From contig NZ_CP077092.1 of assembly GCF_014268585.2 (NCBI RefSeq), positions 4,216,001 through 4,280,000 on the forward strand: a stretch of 64,000 nt of DNA, written 5' to 3'. The notes under the pieces were generated by a model that worked only from the letters and a program-made list of their open reading frames with translations, was not told where the DNA came from and did no database searches. The DNA is from Pseudomonas iranensis (lineage in GTDB: Bacteria > Pseudomonadota > Gammaproteobacteria > Pseudomonadales > Pseudomonadaceae). The translations under genes were made by a program, and so were the position numbers. Of this stretch, positions 27,214-35,220 are shown one piece after another. Position 1 is the first letter of the stretch. Each line of letters starts with the position of its first letter.

Positions 27214-28023
27214 TCAATGTTTTGCATAAGAGCGCGGATTGGATGATCTCCCCAGCCACGCACTCGTCGAGATCTGCGCCAACGATTTGAACGAGGGCCT
27301 GGCAAACCAGTAGCCCTGCATCAGATAAATGCCGCAATCGGCGAGAAAGTCTCTTTCCTCGGCATTTTCTATGCCCTCGGCGATCACTTCCACGCCCAAC
27401 TCTCTGCACATGTTGACCACGTTGCGCACGATGGTCTGGCGTACGCGGTCACGGTGAATATTGCGGATCAGCGCCATATCCAGCTTGATCAGGTCCGGTT
27501 GAAAATCCGCCAACAAGTTAAGGCCGGAATAGCCTGCGCCAAAGTCGTCGATGGCCGTCTTGAAACCAAACTCACGATACTCACGCAAGATATTCATCAA
27601 GTGTTTGTTGCTTTCAACGTGCTCGCCTTCCACGGCTTCGAAGATCAGCCGCTCCAGCGGAAAGCCGTATGTGCGCGCCGCTTCCAATGTGCTGCGAATA
27701 CACATCTCCGGCCGGTAAACGGCATTCGGCAGAAAGTTGATCGACAGGTACTGCGTCATGCCTAAGTCAGCCGCGGTGGAAATTGCCCGCACTCGACACA
27801 GTTGATCGAATCGGTAACGGTTCTGATCGTCCACCTGCTCCAGGACAGACAAGGCACCTTCACCGTTTACGCCGCGAACCAACGCTTCATGGGCAAACGT
27901 CGTTTGATCGCGCAGATCCACAATGGGCTGGAAAGCGAAGGCGAAATCCATCTCTGGCACACCTTTGTTTCTACAGCCCTGGCAGCCACCGGGAGACGCG
28001 AATGATTTTGGAAAGTCGGTCAT
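27214..28023 (-). CDS. EAL domain cyclic-di-GMP phosphodiesterase
   Basis: A 269-residue single-domain EAL protein predicted to hydrolyse cyclic-di-GMP to pGpG. The main active-site blocks are intact: FAHEALVRG (EAL), SINFLPNAV, IFEAVEGEHV, AIDDFGAGYSGLNLL, DLIKLDMALIR and VIAEGIENAEE. A short N-terminal segment with CQGCRN precedes the domain, and no separate sensory domain is present. The start at 28023 is chosen; the frame is open to 28104. The chemoreceptor gene upstream is in the same direction but separated by about 140 bases. Confidence 0.9.
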   Translation of the reverse strand: MTDFPKSFASPGGCQGCRNKGVPEMDFAFAFQPIVDLRDQTTFAHEALVRGVNGEGALSVLEQVDDQNRYRFDQLCRVRAISTAADLGMTQYLSINFLPNAVYRPEMCIRSTLEAARTYGFPLERLIFEAVEGEHVESNKHLMNILREYREFGFKTAIDDFGAGYSGLNLLADFQPDLIKLDMALIRNIHRDRVRQTIVRNVVNMCRELGVEVIAEGIENAEERDFLADCGIYLMQGYWFARPSFKSLAQISTSAWLGRSSNPRSYAKH

Positions 28024-28164
28024 GAACCACCTGATGACGGCGTGCAACCTTCCATGGCGATAAATAAAACAGCTGCTGGCCTTAGTTATCTGCAAACAAG
28101 GCAATAACTTCAGCCCCGCGGCGCCTGAATAGTTGAAGGCCCCGCGTGCGCCAAGTTGAAAAGA

Positions 28165-30099
28165 TCAGGTGCGGAAATGCGCGGTCATTCGCTGCAGGTC
28201 CTGCCCCAGTGACGCCAACTCAATCGTCGCCGCCGCGCTTTCTTCGCTGGCGACAGCCGACTGGTCAGCCACATCACGCACACTGACAATGCTGCGGTTG
28301 ATTTCGTCGGCCACGGCACTTTGCTGCTCGGCGGCGGCCGAGATCTGCAGACTCATCTCCTGGATCGTACCGATGGACTGATTGATCTCGGTAATCGCCA
28401 ATTCAGCCTTCTGCGCCAGTACCACCGTATCGAGGGTGCGTTCGCGGCTTGAGGTCATCAGCGTCGCGGCCGCTTGCGTGCCTTGTTGCAGGGTGACGAT
28501 CAGCGCTTCGATTTCCTTGGTCGAGTCCTGCGTGCGCTGCGCCAGCGAGCGCACTTCGTCTGCCACCACAGCAAAACCACGGCCCTGCTCACCCGCCCGC
28601 GCGGCTTCGATAGCGGCGTTCAACGCGAGCAGATTGGTCTGCTCGGCGACGGCTTTGATCACATCGATGACTTTGCCGATCTGCTCGCTGTCCTGAGTCA
28701 GCACATTCATCGCACCGCCCAACTCTTCAATGGCCATGGCAAGTTCGCTGATCTGCACCGTCGCCTGCTTGACCACCGTGCTGCCATGGCGCGCCTGCTG
28801 ATCGGCGAGGGTCGCGGCAGCGGAGGCATCGGTGGTGTTACGCGCAACTTCCTGCACCGTCGAAGCCATTTCGTGCATCGCCGTGGCAACTTGATCGACC
28901 TCGCTCTTTTGCTGACGCACACCCGCGCTGGTCTGCTCGCTCATGGCCGAGAGCTTTTCCGCAGAAGTGGAAATCTGCGTGACGCCATTGCCGATACCTT
29001 GCACCAGCGTGTTCAGGTTCTGCGCCATCTCCTGCATCGCATTTTGCAGATCGCCCAACTCATCTTTGCGCGCAGACCTGACCTGTACCGTCAGGTCGCC
29101 TTTGGCAATCCGTCGCGCCAGATCAACCGTCAGCGCCAGCGGCGCAGTGATCTGGCGCGAGATGACCACCGAAGCCAACAGCCCGATCACCAGTGCCAAC
29201 GCAGTCAATACCGCCATCTGAATAAAAGCCGAATGCTGATCCTCACGCGCAAGGCGCTGCTGGGTGTCCATCAGGCCACTCATGATCTTGTCCATCGCCT
29301 TGCTTTCCTGGTCGACCTGCTCGCGCATGTTCTGCTTCTGCTCAAACAGGCCGGCCACTTCCACCAGTACTTCGCGATAACGCCGCATGCCGGCGTGGGC
29401 TTCTTCCAGTTGGCTCGACAGCGCCGTCGGCAGGCTGGTGCGCGCCTTGCTGATATCACTCAAGAAGCTATCGATGGTTTCCATCAGCAGTTTTTTGTTC
29501 ACGTCGTTGGGCACCGCGATGTAACGACGCAACATCAGGCGAAACGTGGTCATGCCATTGCGCAAGTCGGCCACCGTACGCAGCTCCCGAACGCGTTCAC
29601 CATCGGCAGACGCCAGTGCACTGGTCGTGGTGCCTTCAAGCATGCCGGCAAAAGTTTGCGCGTACTTGTCCGACAGCGCCGTCAGCGGTTTCAACGCATC
29701 CGTGGTCGACTGGTCGGCAGCGATCAGCCGTTTCACCTTCTGGTCGTAGGCAACAATCGTGGTTTGCAACGCCTTCAGGGCTTGCTGGTTTTCAGCGCGG
29801 GTCAACGTGTCCAGCGCCTTGCCCACAAGGCCCTGCAAGACATTCAACTGCGCGTTATAGGACTCGGCGAACGCTGCGTCAGCGGCGGCTTCGTACTGTT
29901 TCTCGGACAGACGCATATTTTGCGTAGCGTCATTCAACGTGCCGATCAGGCGCGTCGTACTCAAGCGATCAACCAGCACGCTGTTGCTGTTATAGCCAAT
30001 GAAGGCAACCGCCAAAACGGCCAGCAGAAGAATGCCGAAGCCGGTTCCCAGCTTGCGGGAAACTTTGATGTCACCGAGGAAATTCGATGCTACTGCCAT
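28165..30099 (-). CDS. methyl-accepting chemotaxis protein
   Basis: A 644-residue chemoreceptor. Layout: transmembrane helix 1 (about 18-38), a helical periplasmic ligand domain of roughly 240 residues, transmembrane helix 2 (about 292-312), a HAMP linker ([23 protein letters not shown]), then a long cytoplasmic coiled coil with the conserved tip [20 protein letters not shown]. The ligand domain looks like a helical-bimodular (HBM) type by length and helicity. No CheA/W pentapeptide tether is seen at the C-terminus. The ligand is unknown. Confidence 0.92.
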   Translation of the reverse strand: MAVASNFLGDIKVSRKLGTGFGILLLAVLAVAFIGYNSNSVLVDRLSTTRLIGTLNDATQNMRLSEKQYEAAADAAFAESYNAQLNVLQGLVGKALDTLTRAENQQALKALQTTIVAYDQKVKRLIAADQSTTDALKPLTALSDKYAQTFAGMLEGTTTSALASADGERVRELRTVADLRNGMTTFRLMLRRYIAVPNDVNKKLLMETIDSFLSDISKARTSLPTALSSQLEEAHAGMRRYREVLVEVAGLFEQKQNMREQVDQESKAMDKIMSGLMDTQQRLAREDQHSAFIQMAVLTALALVIGLLASVVISRQITAPLALTVDLARRIAKGDLTVQVRSARKDELGDLQNAMQEMAQNLNTLVQGIGNGVTQISTSAEKLSAMSEQTSAGVRQQKSEVDQVATAMHEMASTVQEVARNTTDASAAATLADQQARHGSTVVKQATVQISELAMAIEELGGAMNVLTQDSEQIGKVIDVIKAVAEQTNLLALNAAIEAARAGEQGRGFAVVADEVRSLAQRTQDSTKEIEALIVTLQQGTQAAATLMTSSRERTLDTVVLAQKAELAITEINQSIGTIQEMSLQISAAAEQQSAVADEINRSIVSVRDVADQSAVASEESAAATIELASLGQDLQRMTAHFRT

Positions 30100-30552
30100 A
30101 TTCAGCCTCAAACGTCCTGACGCGAAACGCCAGGCACAAAAATTCATCTCCGGTAACCACAGTCACCGTCCAGACATTCGGGGGTCGTCATCCAAGGCGT
30201 AATACGGGACGCTCCAGCTGTCCCGGAGATGCAAATGCCGATGCTGTTGAAGCGTCGAAAAGAGACCCGACGCGAGCACCGGCAGACAAACCCTTCACCT
30301 CGCAAACAGAGCATTTGCACGCTGGATTTATCGTTTCAGCAAAGGTGTCTGGAGGGATGCTATTAATTTTGGGAAAACTTGTACAACTTTATATTTTTGT
30401 ATAATCGTTGAACTTTTTGAGTGGCGTGATGGCGCATTGCCATCATTATTTGTGGCACATCGCTATCGGCGTGAAAAGACGATGAAAATGTCAATGCAGA
30501 ACCCCGCCCCTCTGCAGCAACGGCGTGCCGCATGCCACAGAGGGACACGGGT
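30100..30552. other. intergenic region, promoter-like sequence but no gene recognised
   Basis: No convincing gene. The stretch 30355-30420 is very AT-rich. It contains a plus-strand TTGTAC and a perfect TATAAT (30400-30405) separated by 15 bases, with no plus-strand gene downstream. It may serve an unannotated transcript, or simply be the AT-rich upstream region of the leftward chemoreceptor. Confidence 0.4.
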
Positions 30553-30915
30553 TTACGGCTTGATTTCAACCTTATCCAACGCCTGATTCACCGCCAACTC
30601 CGCCAACATCACCACCTGCGCAATGCCTAGCGCAGATTTGCGGCGCGAGTTATCCAGCGTCGCGGCAAAGTTGTTGAGCATTTCGGAGGCAGAACCCAGG
30701 GTTTCGCAGGCATTGGCCAACAGGGATTCCATGTCGTACTTGGGATTGGCGAGGTACATGCGTTCGGGCGCATCGGTGCTGGCCCTGATTAGGCTGGCGG
30801 GAAGGAGATAGTGATCAAGCGCGCGCTCGGCGGCTTCGTGGAGTTTTTTGGAATTGGCGGATTCGTAGGGGGATGCGGGGTCGGTTTCTGGCGGGTTGGG
30901 TGTTGGTTTGAACAT
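30553..30915 (-). CDS. DUF6124 family protein
   Basis: A 120-residue acidic helical protein of a short family common in Pseudomonas. A proline-rich N-terminus (MFKPTPNPPETDP) precedes helices with AAERALDHYL, NPKYDMESLLANACETLGSASEMLNNFA and QVVMLAELAVNQALDKV. There is no signal peptide or known catalytic motif, and no function is established. The family is often present as several unlinked copies per genome. Confidence 0.8.
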   Translation of the reverse strand: MFKPTPNPPETDPASPYESANSKKLHEAAERALDHYLLPASLIRASTDAPERMYLANPKYDMESLLANACETLGSASEMLNNFAATLDNSRRKSALGIAQVVMLAELAVNQALDKVEIKP

Positions 30916-31441
30916 GGTGTAACTCCTGACGGATTAACGAAAAGGAGCCATCACTCTCGCTACCAAACGAAGGGTGGAGGCCATACGCAGGTTGGTAGAC
31001 CGGTCGTCAGGAACCCCGGCGCATCCGAAGACGCCCCGCGCATGACCACCATAAAACGAAGACGAGAAACGTCATCGCAAGACAGTAGTCTTGTGCTTCT
31101 GACGGAACGGGCTACCAAACCCGATCACTGTTTTCAGTGACCCGGAGACGATAAAACCCGCAGGCTAGACGCACAAGCCGGCGGATTCTGTCTTAGGTGT
31201 AGGGGGAGGCGCAAGACAAGGTAGGCTTCGGATAACTTTCACCAGTCAGATTTAAACAAGCGCCTGCGCAATCGTTTAAACGCATACTGAAGGACAGAAA
31301 ACAGGCAGAAATACACTTCCTCCCATCAGGCCGAGCGCGTCGGAGCCCAGTTCAAACCACAAACAGCGCCTCGCAAGCCTTTGCCTGTTCGCAGACCTGA
31401 TAAACTCTTGCGCCTTCGCCTTCTTGATCCAGATTCCTCAC
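30916..31441. other. intergenic region upstream of dusA
   Basis: No gene recognised. The last 100 bases should hold the dusA promoter; the short motif GATAAACTC lies at 31397-31405 and could be a -10 region. No tRNA or repeat was seen. Confidence 0.5.
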
Positions 31442-31510
31442 ATGTCCCTACAACCCGTCACACTCTCCCGCCGCTTCTCCGTCGCCCCGATGATGGATTG
31501 GCACGGCTAA
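31442..31510 (+). pseudogene. dusA: 5' fragment of dusA (tRNA-dihydrouridine synthase A) cut by prophage insertion
   Basis: The frame starts MSLQPVTLSRRFSVAPMMDW, the N-terminus of DusA up to the conserved APMMDWT motif that begins the FMN-binding barrel. After DW it reads HG and stops, where intact DusA continues with TD and more than 300 further residues. dusA is a known integration target of tyrosine-recombinase elements. The remaining coding part is expected at the right end of the prophage beyond the window. Confidence 0.9.
31478..31501. mobile_element. attL: attL region of a dusA-targeting prophage
   Basis: The homology to dusA stops at about base 31501, within the codons for SVAPMMDW. 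The core of the attachment site must lie in or just before this stretch. The exact crossover cannot be placed without the right junction. Confidence 0.7.
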
Positions 31511-32402
31511 TTCTATAGGCCGCTAAACACGTGGCTTTCAGCGCAATCAAATAAACCTCTTACCAATTTCGTACCAACCGTCTGCCGTTTACTCCCAGGC
31601 GGCACGAGCAGCGTTCCTCCCGCATTAATCGCAAGCATGCCTGTCGCTCCAATCCCCAGCACTTCCTACAAGCGTCTTCCTACGGGCGGAAAGGACCTGC
31701 TTGAGAGCGTCTGTTCATCATCTGCGTAAGTGAGCTGCGCGGCCATCGGCTGACCGGCCTTATAGGTGATTCCCTTTTTCGGGAAAGGCATCGGAAAAAG
31801 GTAATTTTGGTAAGCCGTACAATCAATCTGGCTGAGAGCCTTGATTTTGCTCGGCTGCAAAGGATCGGCATGAAGTAATTTTTGAGTAATGTAGAAGTAA
31901 GGTAATTACCTTTTAAGGAAGTAATATTTGTTTTTATGCATCCCTTATAAATCAATCACTTACAGCCACATTACCTTTTTCATTACTCAAAATTACTTTC
32001 TGAAGTAAGCCAGCAAAGCCAATGAATACGGGGCTTTCGCCGGTGTTCCGATATTCGAATTACCACATTACTTTTTTCCGACGGCGTTCCTGAAAAAAGC
32101 CGCATTGAGAGGTTTTGCCTACCTGCCTTCCGCTTCGCCAGGTCCGCCCTGTCAGACCCCACCCTTCGCAGGGATCCGCAGGCTTTTTGACCTTCGACGC
32201 CACTACTAAAGCGCCCGGCCGTGGGGGCGCTCGGCCTGGTGCAGGACTGCGGAAAAAAAGACCCATTTAGCCCGTAGGCGAGGTGGGGGGACGACGGCGC
32301 GCGCCAAGTGCGCGTAGCAGGTCACTGACACCAGTAGCACGTCAACTCCCCGTTTTTTTGACAGCTCGTCGCCCCGCGCTCGCACCAATCTATCGAGCAG
32401 AT
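31511..32402. other. prophage left-end region without a confident gene
   Basis: Nearly 900 bases follow attL with no frame that looks coding. It holds an AT-rich inverted repeat (31870-32010). Small minus-strand frames at 31666-31955 and 32060-32412 have no domain, no good ribosome site and mixed composition. The stretch 32100-32340 is GC-rich with several short palindromes. It may contain integrase arm sites or an untranslated RNA. Confidence 0.5.
31870..32010. repeat. imperfect AT-rich inverted repeat near attL
   Basis: The left arm from 31873 (GAAGTAATTTTTGAGTAATG and on to AAGGTAAT) and the right arm ending near 32003 (ATTACCTTTTTCATTACTC then AAAATTACTTTC) are inverted copies with a few mismatches, about 65 bases apart. 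The short unit AGTAAT/ATTACT recurs several times. The location by the attachment site suits recombinase or accessory protein binding. Confidence 0.6.
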
Positions 32403-32422
32403 TACTGTACACACATACAGTA
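32403..32422 (+). promoter_or_regulatory. LexA (SOS) box
   Basis: TACTGTACACACATACAGTA is a near-perfect LexA operator: CTG-N10-CAG with the outer TA/TA bases, 17 of 20 identical to the E. coli consensus. It lies 22 bases before the ATG at 32444, so that gene should be derepressed by DNA damage. Confidence 0.85.
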
Positions 32423-32443
32423 TTCGTACAGTGATTGATTCTA

Positions 32444-33151
32444 ATGAATTTCGGACAGGCGAAAGCTCTCAGGATGCAGCGATGGCGTTTAACCCTCGAT
32501 GATAAGGACTTCCGAATGCAGAGCCCCGAGGCGCACCGGGAAACACTCCATGAGATGGCAGCGGCATTGCTTGACGAGGGCCTGATCGATCAGCTTGAAC
32601 AGTTCGAAATGAATGAAATCGCCGACGCCGCTTACTGGCATGCCGTCGAGGAGCTGCAGAACTCGCCTGAGCATTACCGTGGCGCATCAACCTACAACGT
32701 CGTGCAGGTAACCAATGGCAAGCTGCTGGGCACAATAAGCCGTTCAATCTTCAACTTCGCCACTGACGAACCGCGCGGCGCCTCTTTTGCTTATGACGGG
32801 AAGGTGTACTCCGACACGGCCGGCGTGCGGCTAACCTTAGGGCTTTCCAAGAAAATAGGAAAAATTGCGGGGCTGATCTTGGAAATGAATGGGCGCCAAT
32901 ACCAGTTGATCGAAACTGGCCGGATCATTGGCGGCGCTGACTACAAGCCATTGGACGACCCGGACACGTATCGCGCTTTGGTTGATGCGGCACAGGTCGC
33001 TCAAGAAGAGCGGGACTTGCGCGCGTTTGAAAGGCTACGCCCTTTCATCGAATTGGCAGCGTTCAGCACATGCCCCGTCTGCCTTGATCGTTTCGGACAA
33101 AGCGAGGAATGCAAAACCTGCTTGGGTAACGGTTTTGTGAGCAAACCTTAA
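32444..33151 (+). CDS. SOS-controlled prophage protein with C-terminal zinc-ribbon-like Cys motif
   Basis: A 235-residue protein of unknown function. The N-terminal two-thirds has no recognised domain. The C-terminus has FSTCPVCLDRFGQSEECKTC, two CxxC pairs that resemble a DnaJ-type or rubredoxin-like zinc knuckle. Start at ATG 32444, though a TTG at 32435 and an ATG at 32474 (after TCAGG) are alternatives. It is alone between attL and the late genes, directly behind a LexA box. By position and control it may act in prophage induction, as Tum does in phage 186, but there is no visible sequence similarity. Confidence 0.75.
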   Translation: MNFGQAKALRMQRWRLTLDDKDFRMQSPEAHRETLHEMAAALLDEGLIDQLEQFEMNEIADAAYWHAVEELQNSPEHYRGASTYNVVQVTNGKLLGTISRSIFNFATDEPRGASFAYDGKVYSDTAGVRLTLGLSKKIGKIAGLILEMNGRQYQLIETGRIIGGADYKPLDDPDTYRALVDAAQVAQEERDLRAFERLRPFIELAAFSTCPVCLDRFGQSEECKTCLGNGFVSKP

Positions 33152-33255
33152 ATAGGCATGAGTAATTTTTTGTAATTCTTGGGGTTGATCGAATACCAAT
33201 AGCGGGAAATATGCTACAGAGTGATCCGTAAAGTTCAGCATCCTGCCAACTTCAT

Positions 33256-34074
33256 TTATTTTTTTGGAGCAAACCTTTCGATGTCGATTTTATACGCGTC
33301 CTTTATAGCGGCAATCATTGGCGCTCTCGCTCTAATATCCAGCCGCGACATGCTTCCGTACATGTAATCATTTGTGTGCTTACTTTCAAAAAAGAACAGA
33401 AAGAAAAAATAAAGATCCGAGAACTCAAACGTAAAATCCAATAACTCCGACTCCAGATAATGAGCTAACACTTCCTTTAAAACAAAGTAATTAAAAAAAC
33501 CCTCTAAAATATTTTCAGCTTCAGCTTTCTTACGAGCATCATCTCGAATGAGAAGATAATATAACTTTTCGCCCGCAGTAGCACTAAGAGCCGGGCGCAG
33601 CTCAAGACCCTGCATCACGTGCTGAAGCTCATTAAAATACATTTCTTGCCAGTGCATCCTAACTATTGCTTTTTGTATGCCTTCATCTAAGGCAGCAAAC
33701 AAAACATCAAAGTCAGACCCAAGATTACCAAGCTTTGTGCAGCAATATTTAATATTAGAGAAACTGGTGTTCTCCCCAACATCGAACTCCTTGCTCGCGG
33801 CAACCATCTTTAATATTAAATTTTTACACTCCAAGACTATAACAGCCTGCCGCTCTACTCTTTTATTTCTGTGGTACTGATGAAACCCTAAATAAAACGC
33901 CCCTGCCGTGGCAAATTGGGCAATAACATTCGCTACATCAACAAACTTAACCACCCAGAACTCTTTCGAAAAATCCACGTACAGGTAGAAATACTCAGCA
34001 ACCAAAAAACATGCCAGTAAGGCTACACCAAGCACGTATTTAGTACTCGACTCCTCTTTTTTTTCGTAGATCAT
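33256..34074 (-). CDS. AT-rich cargo gene, membrane-anchored protein of unknown function
   Basis: A 272-residue protein with two N-terminal transmembrane helices (about 13-31 and 42-62), followed by a soluble, helix-rich cytoplasmic part of about 200 residues. No known domain was recognised. Its DNA is markedly more AT-rich than the neighbouring structural genes, which marks it as a recent insert (moron). It lies between the SOS gene and the portal gene, a place where P2-like phages often carry accessory genes, including anti-phage defences. Confidence 0.7.
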   Translation of the reverse strand: MIYEKKEESSTKYVLGVALLACFLVAEYFYLYVDFSKEFWVVKFVDVANVIAQFATAGAFYLGFHQYHRNKRVERQAVIVLECKNLILKMVAASKEFDVGENTSFSNIKYCCTKLGNLGSDFDVLFAALDEGIQKAIVRMHWQEMYFNELQHVMQGLELRPALSATAGEKLYYLLIRDDARKKAEAENILEGFFNYFVLKEVLAHYLESELLDFTFEFSDLYFFFLFFFESKHTNDYMYGSMSRLDIRARAPMIAAIKDAYKIDIERFAPKK

Positions 34075-34197
34075 AGTGGCTCCGACAGTCCTTGGCTGAG
34101 AAAAGGATTAAGCCACAAATCTTCCGTCCCTTCCAAAGCATTAAAAGCCGCGTTTCTTAAGCGACCAAACCAGCCTCATTTTTTGATCGATCTGAAG

Positions 34198-35220
34198 TTA
34201 ATTCTCTTGCCCGATTTCGTATGCCCTGAATCGGACAATCTCTTCACCAAGCCAGTCGTTCAACTGAGTCATCCGCGTCTGAATCGGCTCCAACTCGTTA
34301 GCTGCGTAGATCTGCGCTGCCTCCCGAATCGACCCAAACCCACCCGCGTTCTGCGGCACAATGCCCATCAATTGAGGCGGAATCCGCAAGCTGGCCAACA
34401 CGTCATCCCTGGTCTGATTCTTGATCGAGTTGAATTCATCCTTTGCCGCCACCTCGCTTACTGGGATCAGCTGTATCCCGTCTTTCTTCCCAGTCGGCGA
34501 GTAAACAAACAGATTCCGAAAATTCCCCGGCCCCTTCGATTCCTTCAGTGCCTTGCGCAACGCATCAATGTCCGCCTCGGTCTGCGCCGCGTCTGTCATG
34601 TACAAGATGAACCCGGCATGGCTCCCGTTCTCGTAATACTTGCGCCGAAACAAAGTCGCCGACTCGTTCAACAGCGCCGACTGCAACGCGCTGATCCACT
34701 CCGGCAGCCCATAGATCTCCTGGTGCAGATCAGCCTCGCGCAGGTGAAAAATGCTATCCGGCTCAAACGCGTGTTCATCCTTCCACCCCCGCACCTGGTA
34801 AAACTGCCCATCTGGCCCGGCGCGCATGTACTTGGCCAACGGCGTTTCCAGCTTCCGAACCCCGCCCAACCGTGAACGCCGCCCTTCCAGATAGCCATTC
34901 CCCAAACACAAAAAGTCCAAAGCAAACTGCTCAAACGAAGCCCGCGACAACAGCGGATGCGGGATAAACGTCTTGCTCAACAGGTTGCGCTTGAACATCA
35001 ACCCGGAATGCAGATGCACGCTCGCCCCCACCGACCGGGCCAGTCCATCCAGCGACAACGGTGGCTCATACCACCGCCCGTTGAACCAGCACTCCAGATA
35101 GTCGAAAACCTCCCGACCACCCAGCACCGGCGTCGGCTCGCCGAAGGAAAACACCTGAGTCCCAGCGCTGGCGGCGGGTGTGGTCGCGGGCAACGTCTGG
35201 TTGGCCATTTGTTCAGTCAT
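34198..35220 (-). CDS. Q: portal protein (P2 gpQ)
   Basis: A 340-residue phage portal protein of the PBSX/P2 family. It forms the dodecameric ring at the capsid vertex through which DNA is packed. Typical segments are GREVFDYLECWFNGRWYEPP, HLHSGLMFKRNLL and HLREADLHQEIYGLPEW. The length agrees with P2 gpQ. Its ATG overlaps the stop of the terminase gene by one base (TGATG), so the two are coupled. Confidence 0.93.
   Translation of the reverse strand: MTEQMANQTLPATTPAASAGTQVFSFGEPTPVLGGREVFDYLECWFNGRWYEPPLSLDGLARSVGASVHLHSGLMFKRNLLSKTFIPHPLLSRASFEQFALDFLCLGNGYLEGRRSRLGGVRKLETPLAKYMRAGPDGQFYQVRGWKDEHAFEPDSIFHLREADLHQEIYGLPEWISALQSALLNESATLFRRKYYENGSHAGFILYMTDAAQTEADIDALRKALKESKGPGNFRNLFVYSPTGKKDGIQLIPVSEVAAKDEFNSIKNQTRDDVLASLRIPPQLMGIVPQNAGGFGSIREAAQIYAANELEPIQTRMTQLNDWLGEEIVRFRAYEIGQEN

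Noticed and set aside
28474..30120. Long plus-strand open frame (548 codons)
   Set aside because: Antisense to the chemoreceptor with its intact HAMP and signalling tip; His/Arg/Gln-rich composition is typical of a shadow frame.
31666..31955. Short minus-strand frames near attL, considered as a remnant of an integrase
   Set aside because: No tyrosine recombinase motif (R..HxxR..Y) in any frame; the integrase is more likely at the right end.
32060..32412. Two overlapping short minus-strand frames upstream of the LexA box
   Set aside because: One starts inside the LexA box and neither has a ribosome site or a known domain; the region may be untranslated.
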